This document shows positions 1-6,953 of a stretch of 53,932 bases of DNA, in pieces. Made by a program: the position numbers and the translations under genes. Under the pieces are notes generated by a model, which did not search any database, had not been told where the DNA came from, and saw only the letters and a program-made list of their open reading frames with translations. The stretch comes from Flavicella sp042091695. GTDB taxonomy: Bacteria > Bacteroidota > Bacteroidia > Flavobacteriales > Flavobacteriaceae. Position 1 is the first letter of the stretch; each line of letters opens with the position of its first letter. The stretch spans positions 1-53,932 of the forward strand of contig JBELHA010000012.1 in the NCBI GenBank assembly GCA_042091695.1. Direction: 5' to 3'.

Positions 1-341
1 TCACCCTTTTTCTTGAAAGAATCAATCCGAGTTCCTTGCTGTTGCGTATCAAACCCATCGGTCAAGAAAAAGAAGACTATAAAACCCTATTGGTAAAAAC
101 CATTGAACAAGAATACGACCACAACTTGAGCCAACAAATATTTATCGACGAAGCTTGTTGGAATGTAATTGTATCTTCAAAGAATGCTACCACAAACATC
201 ATTGGCAATACTGCCAATGACAGCAACATTGAAACAGCGCAAGAAATGCGTGAAGAAATCCTAAAAAAGATGCTGCAAACAGCGCCCCCTTCAGCTACAG
301 CACTTTCAATGATCAAAAAAGAAGTGGTAAATCTATTGTAA
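1..341 (+). CDS. Unrecognised protein, 5' end outside the window
   Basis: The reading frame is open from the window edge (frame 3) to a TAA at 339-341, so only the last 112 or so residues are present. The visible part is soluble and charged, with no membrane segment; it contains LLLRIKPIGQ followed by a helix-rich, Asn/Thr-rich stretch and ends in KKEVVNLL. I do not recognise the family. An ATG/TTG near position 36 would be an artificial start because the frame continues upstream without a stop. It converges on the B12 locus across a shared terminator. Confidence 0.6.
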   Translation, partial: TLFLERINPSSLLLRIKPIGQEKEDYKTLLVKTIEQEYDHNLSQQIFIDEACWNVIVSSKNATTNIIGNTANDSNIETAQEMREEILKKMLQTAPPSATALSMIKKEVVNLL

Positions 342-360
342 AAGACATTTCAAAACACAA

Positions 361-390
361 AAAAAACGCTTTATTTCTAAAGCGTTTTTT
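361..390. terminator. Bidirectional intrinsic terminator
   Basis: A 7-bp stem CGCTTTA/TAAAGCG with a TTTC loop is extended by A6 on the left and T6 on the right, so it can terminate the gene ending at 341 on the plus strand and the btuB-btuG transcript on the minus strand. Confidence 0.85.
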
Positions 391-423
391 TGTTTCTAAA
401 ACTTCTAATTGAAAGTTAATATA

Positions 424-1503
424 CTAGTTAAAGTAGATTTTTGAAGCTCCTAACCCAACTGCAGAACTGTGAATTAACTCACCTACATTAGCCCCTTCAA
501 TAGCTGTAACATTCAATTGGCTTAAATTTTCAAATTCTTTTTTAACAGTGTACAAATTACCATCTTTGACATTCATTCCATATATACTTCCAATCTCCAA
601 AATTGAAGTTGCAGGAAGCGAACTATCAGTTGTATTTACAGTATACAAGGCTTCGTCAGAAACATAATATATTTGATCACTATTGTAAGCGATGTGATTG
701 GCTCTTTTGTTTTCAGCGAAATTCACATGCTTATCCACTGAATTGCTCTGTGTATCGATATACGTAATAGATGCTTGAGAATTCCCAATTACATTCCAAG
801 ATGCGTCGTACACTGGAGAACCTTCACACAAAACAACTAATGAATTGTCTTTTGTAAAGAACATTTCATCGGGTCTGTAATTTACTTCAATTTCCGCTAC
901 AACTGTATTTGTACTCGTATTGACAACAGATACTAGATTACCTTCTACCCAGGCTCCCTTGTGAGAAACATACAAAAACCCATCTTTGGCTACAATATGT
1001 TCTACACCATTTTTTAAAGAAATCTTACTTTCTACAGCATAGGTTTCTAAGTTTAAAACAGCGATATAGTCGTCTGAAGGGTCACCACCTTCTCCCCAAT
1101 TGGTCACGTATCCTTTTCCTCCTTCAACAACCATATAGCGTGGATTTTTCAACTCCTCTAAAACGATTGTTTTTTTATCAAAAGTAACGCGATCTACAAC
1201 CGCAATAGCATGTGCGTCATTAATGATGATAAAAGCATCTTCTTCACTAAACCCGATAGACTGCACCAATCCTCCTAACTGCGCATTGTTTACAGAAGTA
1301 TAGATGAAATTAGTGGCTTTTCTTGACATATCCCCATCCAAAAACGCAACTGAACCGTCTTTGTCTCCAAAATTTCCTTCAGCGCTAATAATAATTCCAT
1401 TGTCAAAATCTCCTTGCACTGGAGCGATGTCGTTATCTTCCGTACAAGCTGTAAAAATAATACTCAAAAAGAGCAGTCTTAAAAGTAAATTTGTGTTTTT
1501 CAT
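424..1503 (-). CDS. BtuG-like surface beta-propeller lipoprotein (DUF5074/YncE type)
   Basis: The 359-residue product starts with a lipoprotein signal whose lipobox ends FTAC; the mature N-terminus CTEDND is acidic, like the lipoprotein export signals that send Bacteroidota lipoproteins to the cell surface. The rest is a run of YncE-like beta-propeller blades (AVVDR, YVTNWGEGG, IAVLNLET, LYVSHKG, VSVVNTST, ITYIDTQS). It lies 12 bp downstream of a BtuB-like receptor behind a cobalamin riboswitch. In Bacteroides, BtuG proteins in this position are surface propellers that bind cobalamin very tightly and hand it to BtuB, and I infer the same role here. Without the context it would be called only a DUF5074 or YncE-family protein. 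Confidence 0.8.
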   Translation of the reverse strand: MKNTNLLLRLLFLSIIFTACTEDNDIAPVQGDFDNGIIISAEGNFGDKDGSVAFLDGDMSRKATNFIYTSVNNAQLGGLVQSIGFSEEDAFIIINDAHAIAVVDRVTFDKKTIVLEELKNPRYMVVEGGKGYVTNWGEGGDPSDDYIAVLNLETYAVESKISLKNGVEHIVAKDGFLYVSHKGAWVEGNLVSVVNTSTNTVVAEIEVNYRPDEMFFTKDNSLVVLCEGSPVYDASWNVIGNSQASITYIDTQSNSVDKHVNFAENKRANHIAYNSDQIYYVSDEALYTVNTTDSSLPATSILEIGSIYGMNVKDGNLYTVKKEFENLSQLNVTAIEGANVGELIHSSAVGLGASKIYFN

Positions 1504-1515
1504 TTTTTCTAGTTT

Positions 1516-3411
1516 TTAAAATTTATAATTGATATTTATTGAAAAGTTAATGCCTGGCATAGGTCTTAAATTGGTGAAATAATAGACCCTATTAAAAATA
1601 TTATTTAGTTTTCCTCCCAAAACGAGCTTATTCGTTTTTTGGTTAAATAGTGTGTAATCCAATCCTAAATTCATTACCCTAACTGGCTGTAAGGAATAAA
1701 AATCAATTCCTATTTCATTGGTATATACTTTGCTTTGCCATAAATCTTGAATGTATGCTTCTATACGATTGACTCTGTATGAAAAAGTATAATTCAACAG
1801 ATGTTTTGGAGTGTATGCAAGCTGTTTTTCAGTCTTTGTATTTTCAGCAGAAGTGTAGATATAGTTCCCTCTGAGTTGTAAAGTGGCATTTTGTATGTTT
1901 TTTTCGACAAAAAATGAAGTCTCAAGTCCTTTGTTGATTGCCTTGTCTATGTTTTTGGGACGCCATTGGTTAGAATCCACATAAGGCAACCAAATTATCT
2001 TATTGTCCATTTTTATATAAAAAAAGGTAGCTGCTATTTCAAGCTGTTTCTTTTTCAATGAAAAACCAAAATCCCCTTGTTGAGCGTATTCTGGAAGAAG
2101 GTCTAAATTACCTACCTTAGGCCAATATAGCTCGTTGTAAGTCGGGACTCTATAATTTTTTGACAGGTTTATTTTTGCCCAAAAAGAGGGGGCTATTTTA
2201 CGCTCCGCAGCATACGAAAGCGAAAAGGGTAGTTTAAAATCTGAATTTGCTTCATTTCTAAAATTTACAGCACTTATAAAATTACGGCCATTATTATAGC
2301 TCAGTCCTCCCGAAAAAGATAAAACACTACGTGTTCTTGTTGCGATAACATCCGCAGTTCCTTGAGTCCGCGTATATTGTAAGAAAGAAGTTGCTTTCCA
2401 AAAATCAGTCAATTTATAAGTAAGTTCATGGGAAGCTATTGCCTGCTTAGTTTTACCATAATTAAAATTTAAAGCATCCTTAGATGCATAATACCTGTAT
2501 TCTTGAGTTACATAAGCTAAATTTACTTGTTGCTTTAGCGACGAAAAATGCCATTTCCACTGCAATAAATTTCGCTGATTAAAATCTTCATTGCGCTCGC
2601 TTCCAGCGGCTGGGTTTGGCAATCCGTCTGAAAAAAAACGATTCGCATAATAGCCTGTTGTGAAAAACTGCAAGGTATTGTGTTCAGATATCTGATATCC
2701 CAAACTCAAATCCAAGCCATAGTTTTGATAGTTTCCATTTTCATTTTTCAACAAACTACCCGATGCATCTGTATAGCGATCATCAATAAAAGTATAGTCA
2801 TTGTCAGATTGATTATAGGTTGCTGCTACTTTAAAAGCCCATTTTTCGTTCCCTATATTTGATTTTACAAAATTGGAAGTCGTTTGAAAGCTCCCATAAG
2901 TTGAAAAAAATTGAGACTCAATATGTTTGTCAAAATAAAGCAGATCATTTATGAGAACAACGCCACCAATAGCCCCTGAACCATAACGGACACTTGCTCC
3001 TCCACTTTGAATCTTGATTTCATCTGCAGTTGCAATAGAAAGTGCGTTGAAATCAGTTTGCCCATTTCCAACGGCATTGATATTGATACCATTCCACAAT
3101 ACCATAGTATTGGTTGCAGAAGTACCTCTAAAACGGGCAGTACTAACACCTCCACGTCCATAATCTTTAAAAACAATAGGACTGTTATAGCGCAGTAACT
3201 CTGTAAAATTGGTGCTATTTCTAAGTCTTGCGTTTTCTGATATTGCAAGTGTTTTTTGCCCCAAAACAGCGAGTTCTTGAAACACAGTAGCTTTTACTTC
3301 TACCACATCAATATTCTGAATCGAGTCTAATGCTTCCTGCGGCTTAGATTGCGCATAAAATGAAACATTTGCTAAAAAGCAAAGAAATGTAACCTGTATA
3401 TAATTCATCAT
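1516..3411 (-). CDS. btuB: TonB-dependent receptor, BtuB-like (vitamin B12)
   Basis: The 631-residue outer-membrane receptor has a signal peptide (cleavage near FYAQ), a plug domain at roughly residues 35-155 (VFKDYGRGGVSTARFRGTSA, VLWNGI, IQSGGASVRYGSGAIGG), then a 22-strand-type barrel ending in the terminal Phe of outer-membrane proteins (NINYKF). There is no carboxypeptidase-like N-terminal domain, so it is not SusC-like; size and plug resemble the BtuB/colicin I group. The cobalamin riboswitch directly upstream and the BtuG-like and BtuF-like neighbours make cobalamin or another corrinoid the likely substrate. Two adjacent Met codons can serve as start. It is probably co-transcribed with the propeller lipoprotein downstream. 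Confidence 0.9.
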   Translation of the reverse strand: MMNYIQVTFLCFLANVSFYAQSKPQEALDSIQNIDVVEVKATVFQELAVLGQKTLAISENARLRNSTNFTELLRYNSPIVFKDYGRGGVSTARFRGTSATNTMVLWNGININAVGNGQTDFNALSIATADEIKIQSGGASVRYGSGAIGGVVLINDLLYFDKHIESQFFSTYGSFQTTSNFVKSNIGNEKWAFKVAATYNQSDNDYTFIDDRYTDASGSLLKNENGNYQNYGLDLSLGYQISEHNTLQFFTTGYYANRFFSDGLPNPAAGSERNEDFNQRNLLQWKWHFSSLKQQVNLAYVTQEYRYYASKDALNFNYGKTKQAIASHELTYKLTDFWKATSFLQYTRTQGTADVIATRTRSVLSFSGGLSYNNGRNFISAVNFRNEANSDFKLPFSLSYAAERKIAPSFWAKINLSKNYRVPTYNELYWPKVGNLDLLPEYAQQGDFGFSLKKKQLEIAATFFYIKMDNKIIWLPYVDSNQWRPKNIDKAINKGLETSFFVEKNIQNATLQLRGNYIYTSAENTKTEKQLAYTPKHLLNYTFSYRVNRIEAYIQDLWQSKVYTNEIGIDFYSLQPVRVMNLGLDYTLFNQKTNKLVLGGKLNNIFNRVYYFTNLRPMPGINFSININYKF

Positions 3412-3451
3412 CTTAAAACCTTTCTCCCCGAAAGTTTGTTTAATGTTATGA

Positions 3452-3632
3452 ATAAGGCAGGTCTCCTGGCTTGCGTCTTGTTGTTACCTTCCCGTAAATT
3501 ACTTTACAGTGGTTTGAGTTTACAACAAGCATCCATAGTGGACTGAGCTTACAGTTGCGGGGACAGCTCTCGCTTTGAACGAGATTCCCTTTTAATCACA
3601 TCACTCGAGAGCAATGCAAACCAAATTCTCTG
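3452..3632 (-). promoter_or_regulatory. Cobalamin (AdoCbl) riboswitch
   Basis: Read on the minus strand, the leader contains the landmarks of the cobalamin aptamer in order: TTTGGTTTGCATTG near the 5' end, AAAAGGGAA at about 3585-3594, GCTGTCCCCGCAACTGTAAGC, CCACTATGG, and the B12 box AGCCAGGAGACCTGCC at 3456-3471. It sits 40-220 bp upstream of the btuB-like start. High cobalamin is expected to fold the aptamer and reduce expression of btuB and the btuG-like gene. I see no strong intrinsic terminator between aptamer and start codon, so control is probably at translation initiation. Confidence 0.96.
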
Positions 3633-3640
3633 CAAAAATA
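3633..3640 (-). promoter_or_regulatory. Bacteroidota -7 element for the riboswitch-btuB transcript
   Basis: The minus strand reads TATTTTTG, a match to TAnnTTTG, placed so that transcription would start just before the 5' side of the cobalamin aptamer. No clear -33 TTTG is visible. Confidence 0.55.
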
Positions 3641-3676
3641 GGGAGTCTATTTGGATTCTATCCTTAATTTTTAAAA

Positions 3677-3684
3677 TATCTTTG
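3677..3684 (+). promoter_or_regulatory. Bacteroidota -7 element for the btuF-like gene
   Basis: TATCTTTG matches TAnnTTTG and lies about 50 bp upstream of the ATG at 3735. This plus-strand transcript does not include the minus-strand riboswitch. Confidence 0.6.
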
Positions 3685-3734
3685 TAAAACATTAACTATT
3701 CTTGCACATTCATAAAAAAACTTAAATTACTAAT

Positions 3735-4847
3735 ATGAACTATTCAATTCTATTTTATTGCATTTTCTTTTTTTTTATCGCTTGTAAAAAAACAGAAAAA
3801 AGAAATGAAACGCTGCAAAAATTTGGTCTGGAATACGCAACTGGTTTCACGATTGAATACGGAGATACCTATAAAAAAATTCATATTCAGAAAACAGAAA
3901 ATGAAATTAGCACCTTTCTCTTGATTCCAAAGAACAGAAAAGTTCCTAAACACACATCTAATACTCAAATTATCAGAACACCTGTTGAGAGGATCATTCT
4001 TACTTCAACAACTCATGTTCCAATCCTCGAGGAACTCGGTGTTGCGCATACCCTTATAGGTTTCCCAGATCCAAATTATATTTCTTCAAAAAAAACTAGA
4101 AAACGCATCGAAGACAACCTGGTTCAAAACATAGGGAATTCTCAAACCATAAATACGGAATTGGTGTTAGCCCTTCAACCCGAACTTTTGATTGGCTTTC
4201 AATCAGGAAGCGATAACAAAGCTTTACAAACTATCAAAAATTCTGGAATTCCTGTTCTCATAAACAGAGATTGGCAAGAAAATACCCCTTTGGGCAGAAC
4301 CGAATGGATTCGTCTTTTTGGAGCCTTATTCGATAAGAATAAAGAAGCTGATAGCTTATTTAACACTATAAAAACTGCTTACCTTGAAGCCAAAAAAATA
4401 GCTAAAAAAGCAACAACAAGTCCTAGTGTATTTTCAGGAGCTCTTTTTCAAGATGTTTGGTATGTTCCTGCAGGAGAGAGTTTTGTCGCTCAGTATTTTA
4501 AAGATGCAAACACCAATTATTTATGGAAAAACTCCAAAGGTCGTGGCAGCCTAGCACTAAATTTCGAAAACGTTCTTGAAAAAGCTAATAATGCAGACTT
4601 TTGGGTGGGATGCGACACTTACAAAAATAAGGAGGAGTTATTGACCGCAAGTAAACACTACAAGCAATTCAGTGCTTTCAAAGAAAACACCTATACCTAT
4701 GGCCACTTAAGAGGAGCAACTGAGGGGTTATTGTATTTTGAAATAGGTCCCTTACGTCCTGATTTGATTTTAAAAGACATTCTAAAAATTACCCATCCAG
4801 AATTACTTCCCGAATACCAACCTTTCTTTTTCGAAAGACTTGAGTAA
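3735..4847 (+). CDS. BtuF-like periplasmic cobalamin/iron-chelate binding lipoprotein
   Basis: The 370-residue product has a lipoprotein signal (lipobox FIAC, then KKTEK, a basic start that suggests retention in the periplasm). The remainder fits the class III solute-binding fold (PF01497): VERIILTSTTHVPILEELGVAHTLIGF at the first lobe, LVLALQPELLIGF, SGIPVLINRDW, and a long linking helix before the second lobe (WYVPAGESFVAQYFKDA). It diverges from the BtuB/BtuG pair with the riboswitch between them, so B12 is the likely ligand, delivered to a BtuCD-type permease that is not in this window. An iron-siderophore ligand cannot be excluded from sequence alone. Confidence 0.82.
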   Translation: MNYSILFYCIFFFFIACKKTEKRNETLQKFGLEYATGFTIEYGDTYKKIHIQKTENEISTFLLIPKNRKVPKHTSNTQIIRTPVERIILTSTTHVPILEELGVAHTLIGFPDPNYISSKKTRKRIEDNLVQNIGNSQTINTELVLALQPELLIGFQSGSDNKALQTIKNSGIPVLINRDWQENTPLGRTEWIRLFGALFDKNKEADSLFNTIKTAYLEAKKIAKKATTSPSVFSGALFQDVWYVPAGESFVAQYFKDANTNYLWKNSKGRGSLALNFENVLEKANNADFWVGCDTYKNKEELLTASKHYKQFSAFKENTYTYGHLRGATEGLLYFEIGPLRPDLILKDILKITHPELLPEYQPFFFERLE

Positions 4848-4964
4848 ACTGATATCTTTTGACTCTTTAGTGATTCTAAACCCCATTGATAAAAAACCTC
4901 TTTCTTCAAAACAAAGGAAACCTAGAACACTTTATTTTTTTCAAAAAAACAAACATAATATTAG

Positions 4965-4972
4965 TATCTTTG
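4965..4972 (+). promoter_or_regulatory. Bacteroidota -7 element for the immunophilin gene
   Basis: TATCTTTG lies 23 bp upstream of the ATG at 4995, which gives a short 5' leader of about 15-20 nt. Confidence 0.6.
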
Positions 4973-4994
4973 ACGCTTTAAAAAACTTATTATA

Positions 4995-5927
4995 ATGAAA
5001 GACGGAATTTACGCAAAATTCAATACGAGCAAAGGGGCAATCTTAGTTGATTTAACTTTTGACAAAACACCAGGAACAGTAGGAAACTTTGTTGCCTTGG
5101 CAGAAGGAAACATGGAAAACTCTGCAAAAAAACAAGGAACACCTTATTACGATGGTTTGAAATTTCACCGAGTAATCGCTGATTTTATGATTCAAGGAGG
5201 ATGTCCTCAAGGAACAGGAACAGGAAGCCCTGGATACAGTTTTGACGATGAATTTCACCCAGAATTAAAACACGACAAGCCGGGAGTGTTGTCTATGGCA
5301 AACTCTGGACCTGCTTCAAACGGTTCTCAATTTTTTATCACGCATGTTGAAACACCATGGTTGGACAACAAACATACTGTATTTGGAAATGTTGTTGAAG
5401 GACAAGATATCGTGGATGCAATCGCACAAGATGATGTATTGGAAACTTTAGAAATTGTTCGTGTAGGAGATGCTGCAGAGGCATTCAACGCAATCGAAGC
5501 TTTTAGAACTTTTGAAGGTTCTAGAGAAGCTAGAGTTGCCGCTGAAAAAGAAGCTCAAAGAGCTGCTTTGGATAAAGTTTCTGCTGGTTACGAAGAAACA
5601 GCAAGCGGATTGCGTTACAAAATCCTAGAAAAAGGAAACGGTAAACAAGCAACTAAAGGTGCTGGAGTATCTGTACATTACAAAGGACAATTATTAGACG
5701 GAACTGTTTTTGATTCTTCTTACAAGCGCAAGCAACCTATCGACTTCAATGTAGGAGTTGGTCAGGTAATCAAAGGATGGGACGAAGGAATTCAGTTATT
5801 ACAAGTAGGAGACAAAGCACGCTTTGTAATTCCTTCTGATTTGGCATACGGATCAGCTGGTGCAGGTGGGGTAATACCTCCAGATGCTATTTTGATTTTT
5901 GATGTAGAATTAGTTGCGGTAAACTAA
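4995..5927 (+). CDS. Dual-family immunophilin: cyclophilin-FKBP fusion peptidyl-prolyl isomerase
   Basis: The 310-residue product has no signal peptide, so it is probably cytoplasmic. Residues 1-155 form a cyclophilin domain (FHRVIADFMIQGG, GSQFFITHVETPWLDNKHTVFG). Residues 160-200 are a charged helical linker. Residues 205-310 form an FKBP domain (VHYKGQLLDGTVFDSS, VIKGWDEGIQLLQVGDKARF, AYGSAGAGGVIPPDAILIFDVEL). Two unrelated prolyl isomerase folds in one chain define the CFBP-type dual-family immunophilins described in some Bacteroidota. Both domains keep their core motifs and may both be active as folding helpers. It is monocistronic, with its own promoter and terminator. Confidence 0.93.
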   Translation: MKDGIYAKFNTSKGAILVDLTFDKTPGTVGNFVALAEGNMENSAKKQGTPYYDGLKFHRVIADFMIQGGCPQGTGTGSPGYSFDDEFHPELKHDKPGVLSMANSGPASNGSQFFITHVETPWLDNKHTVFGNVVEGQDIVDAIAQDDVLETLEIVRVGDAAEAFNAIEAFRTFEGSREARVAAEKEAQRAALDKVSAGYEETASGLRYKILEKGNGKQATKGAGVSVHYKGQLLDGTVFDSSYKRKQPIDFNVGVGQVIKGWDEGIQLLQVGDKARFVIPSDLAYGSAGAGGVIPPDAILIFDVELVAVN

Positions 5928-5946
5928 GCATTATAATCCACAGAAT

Positions 5947-5973
5947 AACCCGTCTTAATAGACGGGTTTTTTG
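5947..5973 (+). terminator. Intrinsic terminator
   Basis: A 9-bp stem AACCCGTCT/AGACGGGTT with a 4-nt loop is followed by a T run, 20 bp after the immunophilin stop codon. Confidence 0.88.
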
Positions 5974-5996
5974 TTGCTAGAAACCAAATAAAAAGA

Positions 5997-6350
5997 CTAA
6001 GACCTAGGTTGAGTTTCTAAAGCAAGTATCGATCGCAAATAAATATTTACTGTATACAGTTTATCTCTTGTTTTTGTGTAACATTTATTTGAAATGTATC
6101 CATTTTCTAATGAACGAAACAATACATTTTCCAAGGACACCAATGTAATACTTGCCATAATCAAAGAAGAACGACCTTTTTGAGAACAACTGAACTCGTG
6201 TATCGATAGCATATAGACTTCAAGAACTGAACCGAATTCTTTTCTCAATCTTATTCCGTCAGAGATGGGAAATAACCGACAAAGGCTTTCTATATTTGTC
6301 TTTAAAGCAATTGAAATTGATAGTAATTCTTCTTTAACTTCTGACTCCAT
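5997..6350 (-). CDS. Small orphan helical protein, possibly four-helix-bundle/S23-like
   Basis: The proposed start is the ATG at 6350 (MESEVKEELL), preceded by an A-rich stretch; an earlier in-frame start at 6395 is less convincing. The 117-residue product is amphipathic and helical throughout. Its layout (LFPISDGIRLRKEFGSVL, then SSLIMASITLVSLENVLFRSLENGYIS) distantly recalls the four-helix-bundle family that includes 23S intervening-sequence proteins and the Avd accessory protein of diversity-generating retroelements. No reverse transcriptase or variable repeat is nearby, so a retroelement link is not supported. Assignment is weak; it may simply be a lineage-specific protein. Confidence 0.45.
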   Translation of the reverse strand: MESEVKEELLSISIALKTNIESLCRLFPISDGIRLRKEFGSVLEVYMLSIHEFSCSQKGRSSLIMASITLVSLENVLFRSLENGYISNKCYTKTRDKLYTVNIYLRSILALETQPRS

Positions 6351-6395
6351 ACATGTTATTTTTTTTTGTGAAACATTGCAATATTCACTAAACAA

Positions 6396-6709
6396 AGGAT
6401 CGTCTTCAAGACAGCTTTATTAGTTTTTGATATAGGGAGGGAAATTTGTGTTAGCGGTAAGGCAAAGCCATCCGCTATCATTATTTTTTATGTACTTATT
6501 ACACTGATAAAAACCTAAAGAGACCAGAGATAAATCAGCATACAGTAACAATGAACAATGTTTAAATATAAACATTTGAACAGGTAAAAACAAGCAATTA
6601 TGTATTCCTAATTCATCATCAGTTCTAAAGAAATACAAAAAGAGTAAAAAAAAGATGCTTTGTTTGTTAAATTTAATACAGTGCTGAGTGTTTTTTTTAA
6701 TAAAATACA
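6396..6709. other. Intergenic region without a convincing gene
   Basis: This stretch of about 315 bp is very AT-rich. It carries an open minus-strand frame (6420-6710) with unconvincing composition (rich in Phe, Leu, Cys and Tyr, no recognisable motif) that runs against the thr promoter. I see no RNA family or clear hairpin in it. Confidence 0.5.
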
Positions 6710-6717
6710 TATATTTG
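6710..6717 (+). promoter_or_regulatory. Bacteroidota -7 element of the thr operon
   Basis: TATATTTG matches TAnnTTTG. Transcription would begin near 6723-6725, placing the leader peptide ORF at 6755 fully inside the transcript. A clear -33 element is not visible. Confidence 0.6.
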
Positions 6718-6754
6718 CCACATGTATTTTTTAAATGAAAATATCTATACTACA

Positions 6755-6823
6755 ATGATTTCTACACCTACAGAAATCACTACTACTGCAAAATTTAGCG
6801 GTACGTTTACCCTTTGGGGTTAA
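6755..6823 (+). CDS. thrL: Threonine/isoleucine-rich leader peptide of the thr operon
   Basis: A 22-codon ORF begins MISTPTEITTT and ends FTLWG before a TAA at 6821. Seven codons are Thr (three of them consecutive) and two are Ile, the same amino-acid bias as the E. coli thrL leader, where stalling during Thr/Ile shortage relieves attenuation. An in-frame ATG at 6722 would give 33 residues, but it falls at or before the expected transcription start, so 6755 is preferred. It lies 130 bp upstream of thrA. The composition and place support a regulatory leader; the downstream switching structure is less clear. Confidence 0.8.
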   Translation: MISTPTEITTTAKFSGTFTLWG

Positions 6824-6845
6824 TCGAAAAACACTTCAAAAAAAT

Positions 6846-6883
6846 CCAGTGTCCAATTGATTGGATGCAATGAATAGCACTGG
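6846..6883 (+). promoter_or_regulatory. Possible attenuator/antiterminator hairpins in the thr leader
   Basis: CCAGTG (6846-6851) can pair with CACTGG (6878-6883), enclosing a small inner hairpin TCCAAT-TG-ATTGGA (6852-6865). A further GGAGT (6904-6908)/ACTCC (6930-6934) pairing lies between this and thrA, and TAGCACT occurs in both arms, so mutually exclusive folds are conceivable. No U tract follows either stem, so this is not a standard intrinsic terminator. Confidence 0.4.
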
Positions 6884-6953
6884 TAAAAAACAGTTCAATT
6901 TTAGGAGTTCACTATTTTATATGGGTAGCACTCCAAACTACAAATCAAATACA

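Noticed and set aside
2949..3248. 99-codon minus-strand ORF inside btuB
   Set aside because: It is an alternative frame of the plug-domain coding sequence with no start context or motif.
5997..6395. Diversity-generating retroelement suggested by the Avd-like helical protein
   Set aside because: No reverse transcriptase, template repeat or variable repeat is present nearby.
6420..6710. 96-codon minus-strand open frame upstream of the thr operon
   Set aside because: Composition is that of AT-rich non-coding DNA, no motif or start context is visible, and it overlaps the thr promoter.
6861..6953. N-terminal extension of ThrA by 31 residues
   Set aside because: The family begins at MKVLKFGGTS (6954); the extension overlaps the leader hairpins and has no homology I recognise.
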